Of a DNA stretch of 64,000 bases, positions 45,173 to 56,959 are shown piece by piece. Made by a program: the position numbers and the translations under genes. Within the stretch, counting starts at the first letter, position 1, and every line of letters begins with the position of its first letter. Source of the DNA: Carposina sasakii (lineage: Eukaryota; Arthropoda; Insecta; Lepidoptera; Carposinidae); contig CP053171.1 in the NCBI GenBank assembly GCA_014607495.2, forward strand, positions 682,001 to 746,000, given 5' to 3'. The notes under the pieces were generated by a model. The model did no database searches. It was given only the letters and a program-made list of their open reading frames with translations, and had not been told where the DNA came from.

Positions 45173-45555
45173 CAGGATGATTTTTGGTCGTCAACGTTTC
45201 CGAAAACTACGGAATCTCCTCATCATCACGATAATTTTTTTCCATGGAAGCATACCTGGGAAGTGTCTGGTTTCCAAAATATTAGGGTCCAAAGTTGAGT
45301 AAAAAGACTGCGTTTTTCTGCATAAATGCACATAGACGCGCGTAGCAGGATTTTTTCACGAAAAATAATTAATATCTGTCTATAAAAAAACTAACAGAAA
45401 CACTAGACACTATAAATTTCGCACGATCAAGGAATTTAAATTTTTTTTTCAAAAAAAAATTTTTTTTTTCCGGCATTTTTTTTGGCATAAACTTACTTTA
45501 TTTCATGTATAGAATACGTACCCTTCGTTAAAGGTGGCCACAAAAAAACATCCTG
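45173..45555 (-). mobile_element. MITE family D, copy 2
   Basis: 383 bp from CAGGATGATTTTTGGTCGTC to GGCCACAAAAAAACATCCTG with TA on both sides. Inverted relative to copy 3. Confidence 0.8.
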
Positions 45556-45602
45556 TATTATGGAGAAGTGTTTTTATCTTAGTCAAGATATTATATATTA
45601 TA

Positions 45603-45720
45603 AAATTATTAATAAAGAAATGGAAAAAATTCCTCACCCGGGTGGGAATCGAACCCACGACCTCTGCATTCCGTGCCAGCGCTCTTACCACCGAGCCACC
45701 GGGTCAATTACTCGGATGAC
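45603..45720 (-). repeat. tRNA-like SINE, family C
   Basis: Inverse of a head with GGTGGCTCGGTGG and GGTTCGATTCCCACCCGG, and tail TTTCTTTATTAATAATTTTA. A headless plus-strand piece follows at 45763-45832. Confidence 0.75.
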
Positions 45721-46127
45721 GAATTTTACGAGGTCTATTTTATTTTATTATAGAGATTTTATTTTATGAGGTCGTGGGTTCGATTCCCACCCGGGTGAGG
45801 AATTTTTTCCATTTCTTTATTAATAATTTGATTATTTATTTGCTAGATTATTATTGTAATAAATCACTTCTTAAAAATTAAGTTGCTCCCAGAGATTCAC
45901 AGTTAAATCTATGGTTGCTCCACTGTTTTTCATTTACTACTTGCTTACACTGTGTCAGCTTTCGCAATTGGGTTCTTGCTAAAGTTTTACATACGCATGC
46001 ACAAAGTTATTTTTATCAGAGTAAATAAGTTTGGAAGTTATTCTAGTAGCTTTCGAAAACCCCAATCAAAGTTTGGAGGTTGCTTATGAATTTCTCTAAC
46101 ATAATATACTCTGTGTAAAGTTTTATA

Positions 46128-46500
46128 CAGGATGTTTTTTGTGGCCACCTTTAACGAAGGGTACGTACTCTATACATGAAATAAAGTAAGTTTATGCCAA
46201 AAAAAATGCTGGGAAAAAAAAAAATGATTTTTTTTAAATTCCTTGATCGTGCGAAATTTATAGTGTCTAGTGTTTATGTTAGTTTTTTTATAGACAGATA
46301 TTAATTATTATTCGTGAAAAAATCCTGCTACGCGCGTCTATGTGCATTTATGCAGAAAAACGCAGTCTATTTACTCAACTTTGGACCCTAATATTTTGGA
46401 AACCAGACACTTCCCAGGTATGCTTCCATGGAGAAAAATGATCGTGATGATGAGGAGATTTCGTAGTTTTCGGGAAAGTTGACGACCAAAAATCATCCTG
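46128..46500 (+). mobile_element. MITE family D, copy 3
   Basis: 373 bp from CAGGATGTTTTTTGTGGCCA to GACGACCAAAAATCATCCTG, flanked by TA. The ends are imperfect inverted repeats of about 16 bp. Confidence 0.8.
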
Positions 46501-46749
46501 TATAAGTAAATACGAAATTATTACAATGTTTATAGAGTATCATACAAATTGTAAATGTGACGATATCTAACTTTTATCAAGAACTAGTTACAAAATAACT
46601 GTTTGTCTTGGTATGGGTATAGGTAGGTACATAGCGGTGGTAGTAGGTACATAGGTTTGGATCTATTTGTCGGATAAGGCGTATATTCGATTTCGCTCCC
46701 AGTTGGATTAGGTTTAAGTGCAAAAATCTATCAGTCATCAATGTCTGTA

Positions 46750-47005
46750 TAACTTTAAATAAATAAATATTCACACACCTCACAACACATTGTCTTAGTC
46801 CCATACTAAGATCCCTAAGGTCTCGTGTCGTGGGTACTAAGCAGCAGTATATATAAATAGGTACATAGATAAGTATAGAAACATCCATGACTCGGAAACA
46901 ACATCGATATTCATCATAGAAATGTTTGCACCTATCGGGATTCGAACCCAGGACCTATGGCGTCGCAGGCAGGGCCACTATCAACTACTACACCAATCGG
47001 CCCCC
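46750..47005 (-). repeat. SINE family H with tRNA-like head
   Basis: Runs from CACACACCTCACAACACATT through the inverse B box GGGATTCGAACCC to CTACTACACCAATCGGCC. On the minus strand, A-box-like TGGTGTAGTAG and B box GGGTTCGAATCCC suit a tRNA-derived SINE. A second copy lies at 50985-51215. Confidence 0.7.
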
Positions 47006-47349
47006 TCAAATGAATCCTTATTTCGCTTGGTCATTGCATCACGCATGAGGGATGATTTCCTTAATTCTTTTTTGTTGTGCCCGTTTGTTGTGCCCCAGAC
47101 AATGAGGAGAAAGATTATAAATATATATATAATCTTCTTGTCCTTATGCCATTATTTATGGAGCCGTAGTTATAGTTTCATTCCAAACTCATATTGCAAA
47201 GGACTTACCGTTTGTACGGGCGGCTGCCTGCCTGACGCTAACCCACCTCGGGTGATCAGAAGAACATCCTCGGTACTGGCCATAGACGTCGCATCACCGT
47301 TTAGGCACCGCGGGACTTGTAGGGCTAACAAATAGACTGTATTTATATA

Positions 47350-47605
47350 CAAACATATAATCACGCCTTTATACCTTACGGGCTAGGCAGAGCACCAAGG
47401 GCCGATAGGACCATATGGTGTTACTTTTGAGGATGTATATATGTAGTTGTGATGTACACGTTCGGTTAGTAGTGACAGGTGGTCAGCCCATCGCCTACAA
47501 AACACCAAGACCCTCTTGTCCCTCTACTGACTTGTACAGTATGCCCAGGAAGAGAAGCAACTGTAGTATTATACTTTTTTTTCACTCCCAGAGCAGCATA
47601 TTTAT
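47350..47605 (+). repeat. Dispersed repeat family F
   Basis: TAATCACGCCTTTATACCTT to CACTCCCAGAGCAGCATA. Confidence 0.72.
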
Positions 47606-47879
47606 ATTTTAACAGTATAATCAAGAAAATAAACAGTTCATCAACGAGAGTCGGAAGGCAAGTGAAAATCAAATCAACACGTCACGGTGACGCGACGTCT
47701 ACGGCCAGCACCGAGGAGGTTCTTCTGAACATCAGGTATGGCTGACAACTTTGGTACATTTACATAAAATAATTCAGTGGCACAACCTCGTAATTGGGAT
47801 CGAACCTACGATATTAGACTAAAAGACGCATGTCTTAACGCGAAGGATCTTATGTTAGTTATGTTAGTGCGCCCACAAA

Positions 47880-48105
47880 TTACTTTCTTAATCAGGTTAG
47901 CTGGTAGAGAAATTTTCGACTTTCGCAAGGAAATCAAAACCTACAGGATACTTCCCGTGAAGTCAGAAACTTGAAATTTGGTACGAGGTAACGTAATATA
48001 GCACAGATAAAGGGAAAATTGCAAAAACCGAAAAATTTTCATTACACCATATAATAAAACAGGTTTGTACGGAACCCTCGGTGCGCGAGTTTTTTTTAGT
48101 TCAAA
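47880..48105 (+). repeat. Lepidopteran-type dispersed repeat fragment
   Basis: GAAATTTGGTACGAGGTAAC and GTACGGAACCCTCGGTGCGC are familiar landmarks of a common moth and butterfly repeat. Confidence 0.5.
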
Positions 48106-48304
48106 AAAGTATTTTATCTATCTCTTTAAGATCCTTCCTTCATGATCATGTCACTGTCTCGAAGTAAATCAGTCCTCTACATAAAAGTACAACTGTCTGT
48201 CTATATTATGTTCCTTTTGAAATGTAATTTCCTCGACGACTATAATAACCGTTTTGCCCGGGATAAGCGAGTGCTGTGAGATGATTGAAGAACAGCTGTA
48301 TATA

Positions 48305-48307
<3 letters not shown>

Positions 48308-48336
<29 letters not shown>

Positions 48337-49095
48337 ATCTCGCGATAAATCACTTACGGGGTAGGCAGAGCACCAAGGGCCGATAGAACCACTTTTTCTG
48401 ACCAATTTTGAGGGTATAGTTGAGTACAAGTTCGGTTAGTAGTGACAGGTGGGCAGCCCATCGCCTACAAAACATTAAGACTAGGGTTGCCAACTCTTAT
48501 ACACAGATTTGCGGGACAGCGGGGTTAAATTTGCGGGACCAGAGCAAGAAAAACGAGACACCTACAAATGGTCAAATTCAGTACATTTTTTTTATACAGA
48601 AATAATTATTTCGTGATAAACTATAGCAAATAGAGGTCTAATTTAATTATAATAAGCAGTGGCGCATCCTGGTTTTTTAATCGAAGATTCATTAATGTCA
48701 AGTAGATGAAACTAATACTTACATTATTGAATATTTAAATTTGAATATTAAAAAAAAACAGTGAAAATTAATATTCAAGATTGTATCATATTAGTTATTA
48801 AAAACATTTTGTAAATAAACTTTTGTATCACATGCTCTGCGCCATAATCATTTAAAAGATAGTTTTTTTTTCAACTGGGAAGGATTCACCTGAAAACGGG
48901 ACATTTGGCGTCCCGCAGACATTCAAAACGGGACGCGTTATTTAGACCCTGAAAACGGTACGTCCCGCACCACGCGGGATGATTGGCAACCCTAATTAAG
49001 ACCCTCTTGTCCCTCTGCTGACTTGTACAGTATGCCCGGGAAGAGCAGCTGTAGTATTATACTTTTTTTTTTCACTCCCAGAGCAGCATAGAAGA
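48308..49095 (+). repeat. Family F copy split by a hAT element
   Basis: A CATA microsatellite at 48303-48332 leads into the family F start. The copy breaks at 48481 and resumes at 48995 with the duplicated target. Confidence 0.8.
48482..48994. mobile_element. hAT-type MITE, 8-bp target duplication, inside family F
   Basis: 513 bp from TAGGGTTGCCAACTC to GATTGGCAACCCTA, flanked by perfect ATTAAGAC at 48474-48481 and 48995-49002. Terminal parts carry GCGGGAC/GTCCCGC blocks that are inverted copies. No transposase. Confidence 0.9.
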
Positions 49096-49109
49096 AGTTG
49101 TATATATTA

Positions 49110-50980
49110 TTATAAGAATTACATGAAAAAGTGTATTTATGAAGCGGGTCTTTCTCTTCTTCAAATTTTAAACAAAATACCATAAACTAAACAAAATGCC
49201 ATAAACTTTAAAAGCAAGCTTGTTTCATGGAAGCGAGATATCGCTCTACACTGCTTATACCTATATACCTACAGGGTGTAACAGCTGGGGTATATTAAGC
49301 GAAATGCTAACATTAGCTTATTATTATATATGTAGATAATCTATTAAATTGAGACTCGAAATCCCAGCGTCTCACTTGCATAGCGAAAATAATCTTCCTA
49401 CAAAAGTTCACGGAAGACAAGACTGTCTTAAAACTGTCGTGACTATGGTGTGCGCTCTCTCTAACTCCTTGTAGTAAATTCGTAGATGCGTTACGAGACG
49501 TAGACGGTCTACGGTTCGTAGTCGTAGTCTGTTCTTTACGAAATTAGGTCTATTCTTAATCTTATAGATCTACTGAATAATAAAAAAAGAGGATTGAACT
49601 GAAGAAACATTATAGAACGACTTTGTAGTAGTAGTTGAACTTAGTACAAATTAAAAAATATTAAAGAATATTACTTCGCTCTCAACAGTATACAACAAAA
49701 CGAAGTTTGACATCTCCATTCAAGCAATAATTTGCTTGTGCCAGGAGAACTCGCTCTTCAATAACAAGGCTTTTACATAGCATGAAAATAAAATTACAGG
49801 TAAGTATGTACTTAATTTAAAATTTAGAAAAAATAAAAGTGTAGTGGACTATATGTGCATGTGTCTGTATTATTATATTAAATACAGGATGATTTTTGGT
49901 CGTCATCGTACGTCAAACTACGGAATCTCCTCATCATCACGAACAGTTTTCTCCATGGAAGCACACCTGCGAAGATGTGATTGATTTCACCAAAAAAGTT
50001 GAATCAATTAAAACTATGCGCGGCTATAATTAACTGGAATTTTTCAGCATTAATCATTTGACGGCCTTACTCGTATTTCACTTATCCCACTATCTGCATA
50101 TAAATTAAGTAATTAAAAATAATTAAAATTAAATTTAAATTAAATTAAAATCATAAATTTCTTATCTGTATTTTTATCACACTTATATTAATTTCGAAGC
50201 ACAAAGCTAACAGTATTTGAATCGCTTGTCAAACTATTTTGGCCCCTATTTCGTATGCAAAACGTCTGTAAATTCCGCAACTACATTGAATTATGCCAAT
50301 CAAATTTAGCACACAGCATACAACTATATATGTATGTTCGTAGTAAAGTTAGGGAAGGAATAAATAAGAGTTTCCAAATCTGGGTATAATACCGAAAATA
50401 TTATTTTGGTATCAACAGACTATTTTGGATACCCTTCCTTGTATATTTCAACTTTATTAACATATTGTGATGATATAATTTTTTATGTAGGTACAATAAA
50501 TAAGGAACCTATTTATGTAGGTATATATTAAAAAATAACATAGGTCTACTAATATTAGAAACGTGAAATTCATGCGATCTCTTTCTCTGAAACGACAAAA
50601 GTATTGCGATCATAGGAAAGTTATGCAAAATACTATACATATTTCAATTAAAATATGAAACGAGAAGAAATATGAAAGAAAACATACATAGATATTGCGT
50701 GAAACTTAATATCATACAAATAGACACGAAGGTGTTTCGGAAATGGGGTAGCCTAACGTAAATTAATATAAGATACCAGAAAATATTCTGCTATTAATTG
50801 ATACAACTGGCGATACTAGAATTTTCTTGGAATAGGTATAGCAGAATATTTTCTGATATCGCCAGTTATATAACAGCAAGAAAATAACTAGGCCCCAGCC
50901 ATCCAAACTATCTCTGCATATTATTACGTCGAATTGCGGCTGCAGACTAAACTTACTGTGAGGATTTCGTTCGTGATTTT
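49110..50980. other. Intergenic, AT-rich
   Basis: Holds a MITE end at about 49274-49330 (CAGGGTGTAACAGCTGGGGT) and a family D piece at 49887-49980. An inverted repeat lies at 50775-50865, where GAAAATATTCTGCTAT recurs reversed. No gene. Confidence 0.5.
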
Positions 50981-50984
50981 TTTC

Positions 50985-51215
50985 ACAGACACTACACAAC
51001 ACATTGACCTAGTCCCACATTAAGATCCCTAAGGCCTTGTGTCGTGGGTACTAAATAACGGTACATAAATACATATATAAGTATAGAAACATCCATGACT
51101 CGGAAACAAACATTGATATTCATCATATCAATGTTTGCACCTACCGGGATTCGAACCCAGGACCTATAGCGTCGCAGGCAGGGTCACTATCTACTAAACC
51201 AAACGGCCGTCAAAT
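50985..51215 (-). repeat. SINE family H with tRNA-like head
   Basis: CACTACACAACACATTGACC to GGGATTCGAACCCAGGACCT and CTACTAAACCAAACGGCC. Confidence 0.7.
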
Positions 51216-51219
51216 TCCG

Positions 51220-52460
51220 TCAACGGATTCTGCAGCTCTAGTCACCCAATTTTGGAAACACAGCCATGGGAATAATATGTATGTGTCAGGTATTTCGTTG
51301 GATTGTTGTATTTGTGCCCGTTAAGCGGTGGTAGGCACATCCCTTAGCACGTCGGATTTAGTAGGCTAGCTGGTGAAAAGTGGGTGACTAAATGTATGTC
51401 AGGTATTTCCAAGAAAATTCTGGTATAGACAGTTATATTAGCACATCACTAGCCCCACAGCTTTTGAAAATATCCCAGCCTGCCATTACGTCAAATTACT
51501 AATGTCTACCCCTTTTTGGGAGCACAGCCGTATGTATGTATGTAATTATTAATACCAGAATATTTTCTGGTATCCCCAGTTATATTAGCACATCACTAGC
51601 CCACAGCTTTCCAAACTATCCCCGCCTACCATTACGTCGAATTGCGGCCGCAGATGCATAGAATTGGTATAACTTTTACAGATAGGCTTTATACCGACAT
51701 GCTAATTGGTATCGGAATGAGGCATGGCTTTAAAACTTGTTGATAAATTATTAAGGGTCCATATTGGGGTTTACTAGTAAACTATTGCTTATATTATTAG
51801 AACTACTGGGTCAAGCCTATAATAAAATTTAAAATAAATGATACACTGTTGAATTATATTCCATACGTTTTATTGGGTATTTAGGTTTAGAAAACGATTA
51901 TTAGTTGAATATAATAAACATAAAATTTTTAGTTCTAAAGTGAAAACATTGAACCCCAAAATTTTGACTACTAATACAATTTCTCAAATAGAAATTACTT
52001 TACGTAAAGCATTGCAGTCCCGTTACTGCTACCCTTATAAACACTACGTCAGTACCCCAAAAGACGTGGTAACGTGAGGACGCCTCGGTCTATGCCCCTC
52101 GGCCTATAATTGACGAAGTTTGTTCCTGATATTAAAAAGTTTTCTTTAAAAAAAGGTTTGATTTCAAAACTTGTAAAAAAACAGCCAAGTTCAGTGTGTG
52201 TAAGTTCGAAAGTTTATAAAGGTGGTGAGTTTATTTTTTAACATTACATACCTATTTTGATTAAACGCTGTATCTTATTAAATAATAAAAAAAGTATAAA
52301 TTGAAAAACCTACTTTTTTCCAAGTCAGTTAAAACAGGTAAAAATATTAGAAAATTGCATTTTATTTACAGGATAGTGACTAGAGAATTAAATAAATTGT
52401 ACCTACACGAATTTGTGTATATATATTTTTTTAAAACTCCTTTAAACTTATTATAAGCAA
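51220..52460. other. Intergenic
   Basis: Two related pieces near 51415-51480 and 51555-51640 share CCCAGTTATATTAGCACATCA-like sequence. The rest is AT-rich with no gene. Confidence 0.45.
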
Positions 52461-52464
52461 AGGC

Positions 52465-53060
52465 CTAGGGTGGTACATGTTTGCCTAGAAAGTGCCTATT
52501 CACTCTAGCTTTGAAGAGACCAATGTTGTAGTGCTCGGGAAATACATCGACAGGAAGTGTATTCCACTCCTTAGCCGTTCGCATTACAAACGAGTTAGCA
52601 TAACGGTTGGTGCGGATGGGTGGGATATCAACAACATAAGGGTGATACGCTAGTCTGCGTCTAGTATCCCGATGGTGAAAAGGGGCTGGTAGAACTGTAT
52701 TGTGAAGTTCCCACGCACACTCTCCAAAGTGTACCCTGTAAAACACTGACAAGGCAGCAATTTTACGGCGGTGGGTCAGGTCCTGGAGTTTCGAATTTGC
52801 TACGGTTTCATTTCCAATAAGTTTTATTGCCCGTTTTTCCACCGAGTCCAGTGCGCCTAGCTGATATTTAGCTGATCCATTCCAAAGGTGGCAGCAGTAC
52901 TCCATACAAGAGCGAACTTGCGCTTTATATAGCGCTTAATAGTTGCTGTGGAGTAAAATACCGCCTAACCTTGGATAGGACGCCTAGTTTTTTAGCTGAG
53001 ATTTTTGCTATGGACTCGATGTACTTGCCAAAATTCGACGTTGCTGATATGTCCAGGCCT
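52465..53060 (-). pseudogene. Non-LTR retrotransposon RT C-terminus relic
   Basis: On the minus strand, FGKYIESIAKISAKKLGVLS leads into YFTPQQLL. A frame break near 52930 is followed by LYKAQVRSCMEYCCHLW, then LDSVEKRAIKLIG, HRRKIAALSVFYRVHFGECA and AKEWNTLPVDVFPEHYN, with a stop after GKHVPP. This matches the thumb and C-terminal region of lepidopteran non-LTR elements. 5' truncated and frameshifted. Confidence 0.8.
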
Positions 53061-53064
53061 CTGG

Positions 53065-53800
53065 ACTATTTTCTGGACTGGAATTATTTTCTCGTTAACG
53101 AAATCGGCAATAATAGGTAGAGCCAACCAATGAACTAATTACAACTCGAAACCTGATACTGTTTTAATTGATTTGCCAATAATAATTTTACTCATCAGAC
53201 ACAATGCAATTAACTCTATTTTCATCTGTTGAAGTTTTTCGATATTGCTTTCCAAGTGGTGTTTGCACAAAAGTCAACAATTTTACGCAGTCGGGTTTTT
53301 TCTAAGTAAATGAGGTTATACAATAATCGATTCTCCTGCAGTTCACGCGAACGCAGTTAATACAGTGCTTTCGGCTAATCTACTCCCGAGGCTGGATCGA
53401 TTTTGAGTAACCTCACGCGTACCAACGCAATGTAGTCAATATAGTACTTTCGGAATTACTAATCTACTCGGGCCCATATAGAAATAAAAGGCTGGCTTAA
53501 TCGACTTTTTACACCACTGCGAATTGAGTAATTACTTTACAATATCTCTTTATGTTCCCGCGTCTTGGAAGCATACCATCACGTAAATACAATGCACATA
53601 GGTACCTACACATAACTAACTTACGATTCCTTTGGTTACCCCCAGATACCCTTCTCATAGCAATTGCGTTACTTACATTCGGGCATGTTACGTTTTTATC
53701 ATATACAAATAAAAGGCTTGTAGATTAATCTTGTTTTTACGCCATACTAATTTATCATTTTACACCACTGCGAATTGGAGGGTAATTACTTTAGCAATAT
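53065..53800. other. Intergenic
   Basis: Nothing recognisable except short duplicated stretches around TTTTTACACCACTGCGAATT (near 53507 and 53758). Confidence 0.4.
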
Positions 53801-53808
53801 CTATACAG

Positions 53809-53972
53809 GGTGATTTTTGGTCATCAATGTTCCCGAAAACTATGCAATCTCCTCATCATCTCGTGCGTGGTGATTTTGGGCAAAAAAACCCTCCTGTGGC
53901 AATATCCTTGTGGCGATCCCTGGGGGAGGCCTACGTCCAGCAGTGGACTGCAATAGGCTGAAGAAGAAGAAG
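53809..53972 (+). repeat. Fused family D fragment and family A SINE
   Basis: The D end CAGGGTGATTTTTGGTCATC runs into GTGGTGATTTTGGGCAAAAA and the A 3' part ending GGCTGAAGAAGAAGAAGATG. Confidence 0.65.
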
Positions 53973-54774
53973 ATGTTCGTAAATAAAACCTAACGATTAT
54001 TTAATTTTGATCATTTAATTTACAAGAAAATGAGGGCGTCTAGCCGCCATATTTTCACTATAACAATATAAGCTGCAATTAAATTAATTGAGAAGACTAC
54101 ATCTACTGCATCTCCTTTCTTACATGTCATAACAGTCGGCCAAGGAACTCGGGCGGGCATTCTCTTAGGCGATAAACTAGCAACTTTTTACTGACATTTT
54201 AAAACTGTTTCCGTAACAACAACGGGTTCCGTCCACGTAAAATATTAAGCTAATATTTTATATGGAAAATGTAAGAGAAATTTACTAGTAAATCACGTAT
54301 ACATATAAATAGATAGCTAGTTAAACTTAGTAAGCCTGTGTCTACGTAGCAACCGGCATCCGATAATGCATTCAATTTACTTCCGAACGAAATTTCTCTG
54401 CAAAATCGGCTTAAACTGTGCTCAAACTATTAAAACTTCTGTTTCAGAAACGGACTGCTTATAAACATACCAAAAACAATCTGAACAAACCAAACTATAT
54501 GGATTCTGAAGTTATAAATTCTTAAGTAGTTTTATTAGCGTGGAACAATGTTGGTTAAAAATTAAGGTGTTTTTAAATAACTGCTCCTAAAGTTAAACAG
54601 CGATTAAGATGGCAGTTGATAGCTAAATGTATAGAAAATTTTAAAAGTAAGTATGTTTATCTTGAACAATTTATACGGACTTATTTACGATCGTCATTAC
54701 TGCTAATAAGGTACTACAGTTTATTTTGATCGCTTCGAGGCGACTGTTCAATTTAAACCATAGGTATATATGTA

Positions 54775-54978
54775 AATAGCCGCGTGGTGCCGGCAGAGTA
54801 GAATTCTCACCACCCCATGTCTGCCCGTGGGTATCGTACGAGGCGATTAAGGGTTTCCGGGAGGTGGGCAGCAGCGCCTCCCGTGCAAATGGGCAAATAC
54901 CCCCCATGGCAGTCTTGTGGCGTGCCCTGGGGGAGGCCTACGTCCAGCAGTGGACTGCAATAGGCTGATGATGATGAT
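54775..54978 (+). repeat. SINE family A, long copy with GAT tail
   Basis: AGCCGCGTGGTGCCGGCAGA to GACTGCAATAGGCTGATGAT followed by a (GAT)n tail. Confidence 0.75.
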
Positions 54979-55002
54979 ATGTAAATAAATAAATAATAAA
55001 TA

Positions 55003-55444
55003 CAGGGTGTGTGTGACAGCCAGGCAAATACTGAACAAGTGCTATTGTTTTAAGTTATATGACAGTGTTATCACTCGCAGGAAATGCATTTTTAATTTGA
55101 TTATCCGCAAAGTTTGCTTTACGCGCTAATTGTATCGGGCGATCGCGTAACTAGTTAAATGGGCTTATTGGTTATTGTGTGATACATTGCTGTTTTTGGA
55201 TCACTTATGACTCTCTATTGGAATCAGATAATTGAACTTTTTTGAGCGCAACTTTTTTTCGAAAATTATCAGTGGGGTAAAATTTTGTTTTTAATCTTAT
55301 TTCAGACCTACTCGAACGAACTACATAATTTTACTCCCGGAAAATTGGAAAAAAAGTCGGAAAATTTTGGAATTTTCCTGCGAAAAAATTTCAGTGTTCT
55401 GAAGTCGCCATATCAATATTTGCCTGGTTGTCACAAACACCCTG
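55003..55444. mobile_element. MITE family E, copy 4
   Basis: CAGGGTGTGTGTGACAGCCA to GGTTGTCACAAACACCCTG with TA on both sides, 442 bp. Confidence 0.8.
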
Positions 55445-55449
55445 TATAG

Positions 55450-55990
55450 GATGCAATATTTTTTTTTAACCAAGAACTTGAACTGATTTACGTACATCCA
55501 CGCTATGCTGAACATGGATGGGGGATTTCCTTAATGAACCTAAAGTTTTGGCCACATTATTTCGGAAACACAGTCGTGTATATATATACATATATATGTA
55601 TTAAATTTAATACCAGCGTAAAAATATATGTGACGAATAATTAACAAATATCTACACGGTGATAAAATTAACCGAACTATAAATAAACGCAGTTCCGTTT
55701 CGCTATTATTTGCGTTTTCCGATGGAAGCAAACCGTTTGCAAATGCATTGCAAATAAACAAACAAATGGTTTCACAACTATGTGTTTCATACTTACTTAC
55801 ATACATAAACTGCTTATAAATACATACTTACATATATGTGACTGGCTTGCTGGAAGAAATCTCTTTTAGAGATAAGCACGCCTTTTTTCCTATTTTTTTT
55901 TTTTATCAACTTTGATATGTGAAAACTTTATTTTGTACAAATAAGAATAGAATAGAATAGAACAAACACCATTTTAACAATGCTGGGCAT
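55450..55990. other. Intergenic
   Basis: No recognisable feature. Short GAATA tandem repeat near 55947. Confidence 0.4.
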
Positions 55991-55998
55991 CATAATCT

Positions 55999-56216
55999 AT
56001 ACTATACTAATATTATAAAGCTGAAGAGTTTGTTTGTTTGTTTATTTGTTTGAACGCGCTAATCTCAGGAACTACTGGTCTGATTTGAAAAATTCTTTCA
56101 GTGTTAGATAGCCCATTTACCAAGGAAGGCTACAGTCTATACAACAACCTGCCCGGCTTCGCACGGGTACAACGCCCCCTCACGCGGACGAAGTCGTGGG
56201 CGGCTGCTAGTTAGGT
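55999..56216 (+). repeat. Family B-like repeat variant
   Basis: ATACTAATATTATAAAGCTG, a GTTT run, GCGCTAATCTCAGGAACTAC, AGTGTTAGATAGCCCATTTA and the GCGGACGAAGTCGTGGGCGG end. A common lepidopteran repeat type. Confidence 0.7.
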
Positions 56217-56664
56217 ATATTCCTTTTGTAATCCGCGTCATGTACCTATACTTTTCCAATTATTATGACCTCCACGACCTCATTTTTTTTCCCTAGAAAG
56301 ATTTTAAATGCATATAAATCTACAGTCACACGCCATTATTCCTAGAGAGGTAGGACAGATGTGTGCAAATTACACACACACTTTTCACAAGCGTTGCGTG
56401 AATTTTGTGATTGTTCAATTCAGTTCAGTCTCATATTTATTTATTTATTTATTTTATAAAAACATTTTCAAAGCACTACAGCTTGTGCCAATGCTCTATT
56501 GAGGGATCGCCCGCCACCGGGCCCTATACCCTCCGCTGACCCTCGGATCTGCCTACTCATGATCACGAACACAAGACACTACAGTCGCAACGAGAAGCCA
56601 GATCCAAGCACCTAGCATGCAACCATAAATACATAGCTGCTAATCCGAAAACCAATTAAAATTT

Positions 56665-56709
56665 TAATCGACATATGTTTCGCCAACACCCGTGGCATCA
56701 TCAGGATTA
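56665..56709 (-). ncRNA. Hammerhead-ribozyme-like motif (left arm, mirror copy)
   Basis: Exact reverse complement of the right-arm motif. The core CTGATGA corresponds to 56704-56698 on the minus strand. Confidence 0.5.
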
Positions 56710-56740
56710 GTTTTCGGTAGATAGAACTAACATGGAAAAC

Positions 56741-56785
56741 TAATCCTGATGATGCCACGGGTGTTGGCGAAACATATGTCGATTA
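56741..56785 (+). ncRNA. Hammerhead-ribozyme-like motif (right arm)
   Basis: Stem I strands are TAATC (56741-56745) and GATTA (56781-56785). The core is CTGATGA (56746-56752) and GAAA (56769-56772). Stem II is GCC/GGC around ACGGGTGTT. Stem III is the palindrome ACATATGT (56772-56779), and the cleavage-site C is at 56780. An extra T at 56753 between the core and stem II is atypical, so activity is uncertain. Confidence 0.5.
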
Positions 56786-56959
56786 AAATTTTAATTGGTT
56801 TTCGGATTAGCAGCTATGTATTTATGGTTGCATGCTAGGTGCTTGGATCTGGCTTCTCGTTGCGACTGTAGTGTCTTGTGTTCGTGATCATGAGTAGGCA
56901 GATCCGAGGGTCAGCGGAGGGTATAGGGCCCGGTGGCGGGCGATCCCTCAATAGAGATT

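Larger units (their letters stand above)
56494..56956. mobile_element. Perfect 222-bp inverted repeat, probable Penelope-like element ends
   Basis: Arms 56494-56715 and 56735-56956 are exact reverse complements by eye, with a 19-nt loop. Each arm holds a hammerhead-like motif and a TTAAAATTTTAA palindrome. Penelope-like retroelements are known to carry terminal repeats, sometimes inverted, with hammerhead ribozymes. No reverse transcriptase is seen nearby. Confidence 0.7.

Noticed and set aside
46922..47335. 137-codon plus-strand frame
   Set aside because: It runs antisense through a SINE with a tRNA-like head into unrelated intergenic DNA; no domain.
48303..48332. CRISPR-like array
   Set aside because: It is a simple CATA microsatellite with no spacers, and the genome is eukaryotic.
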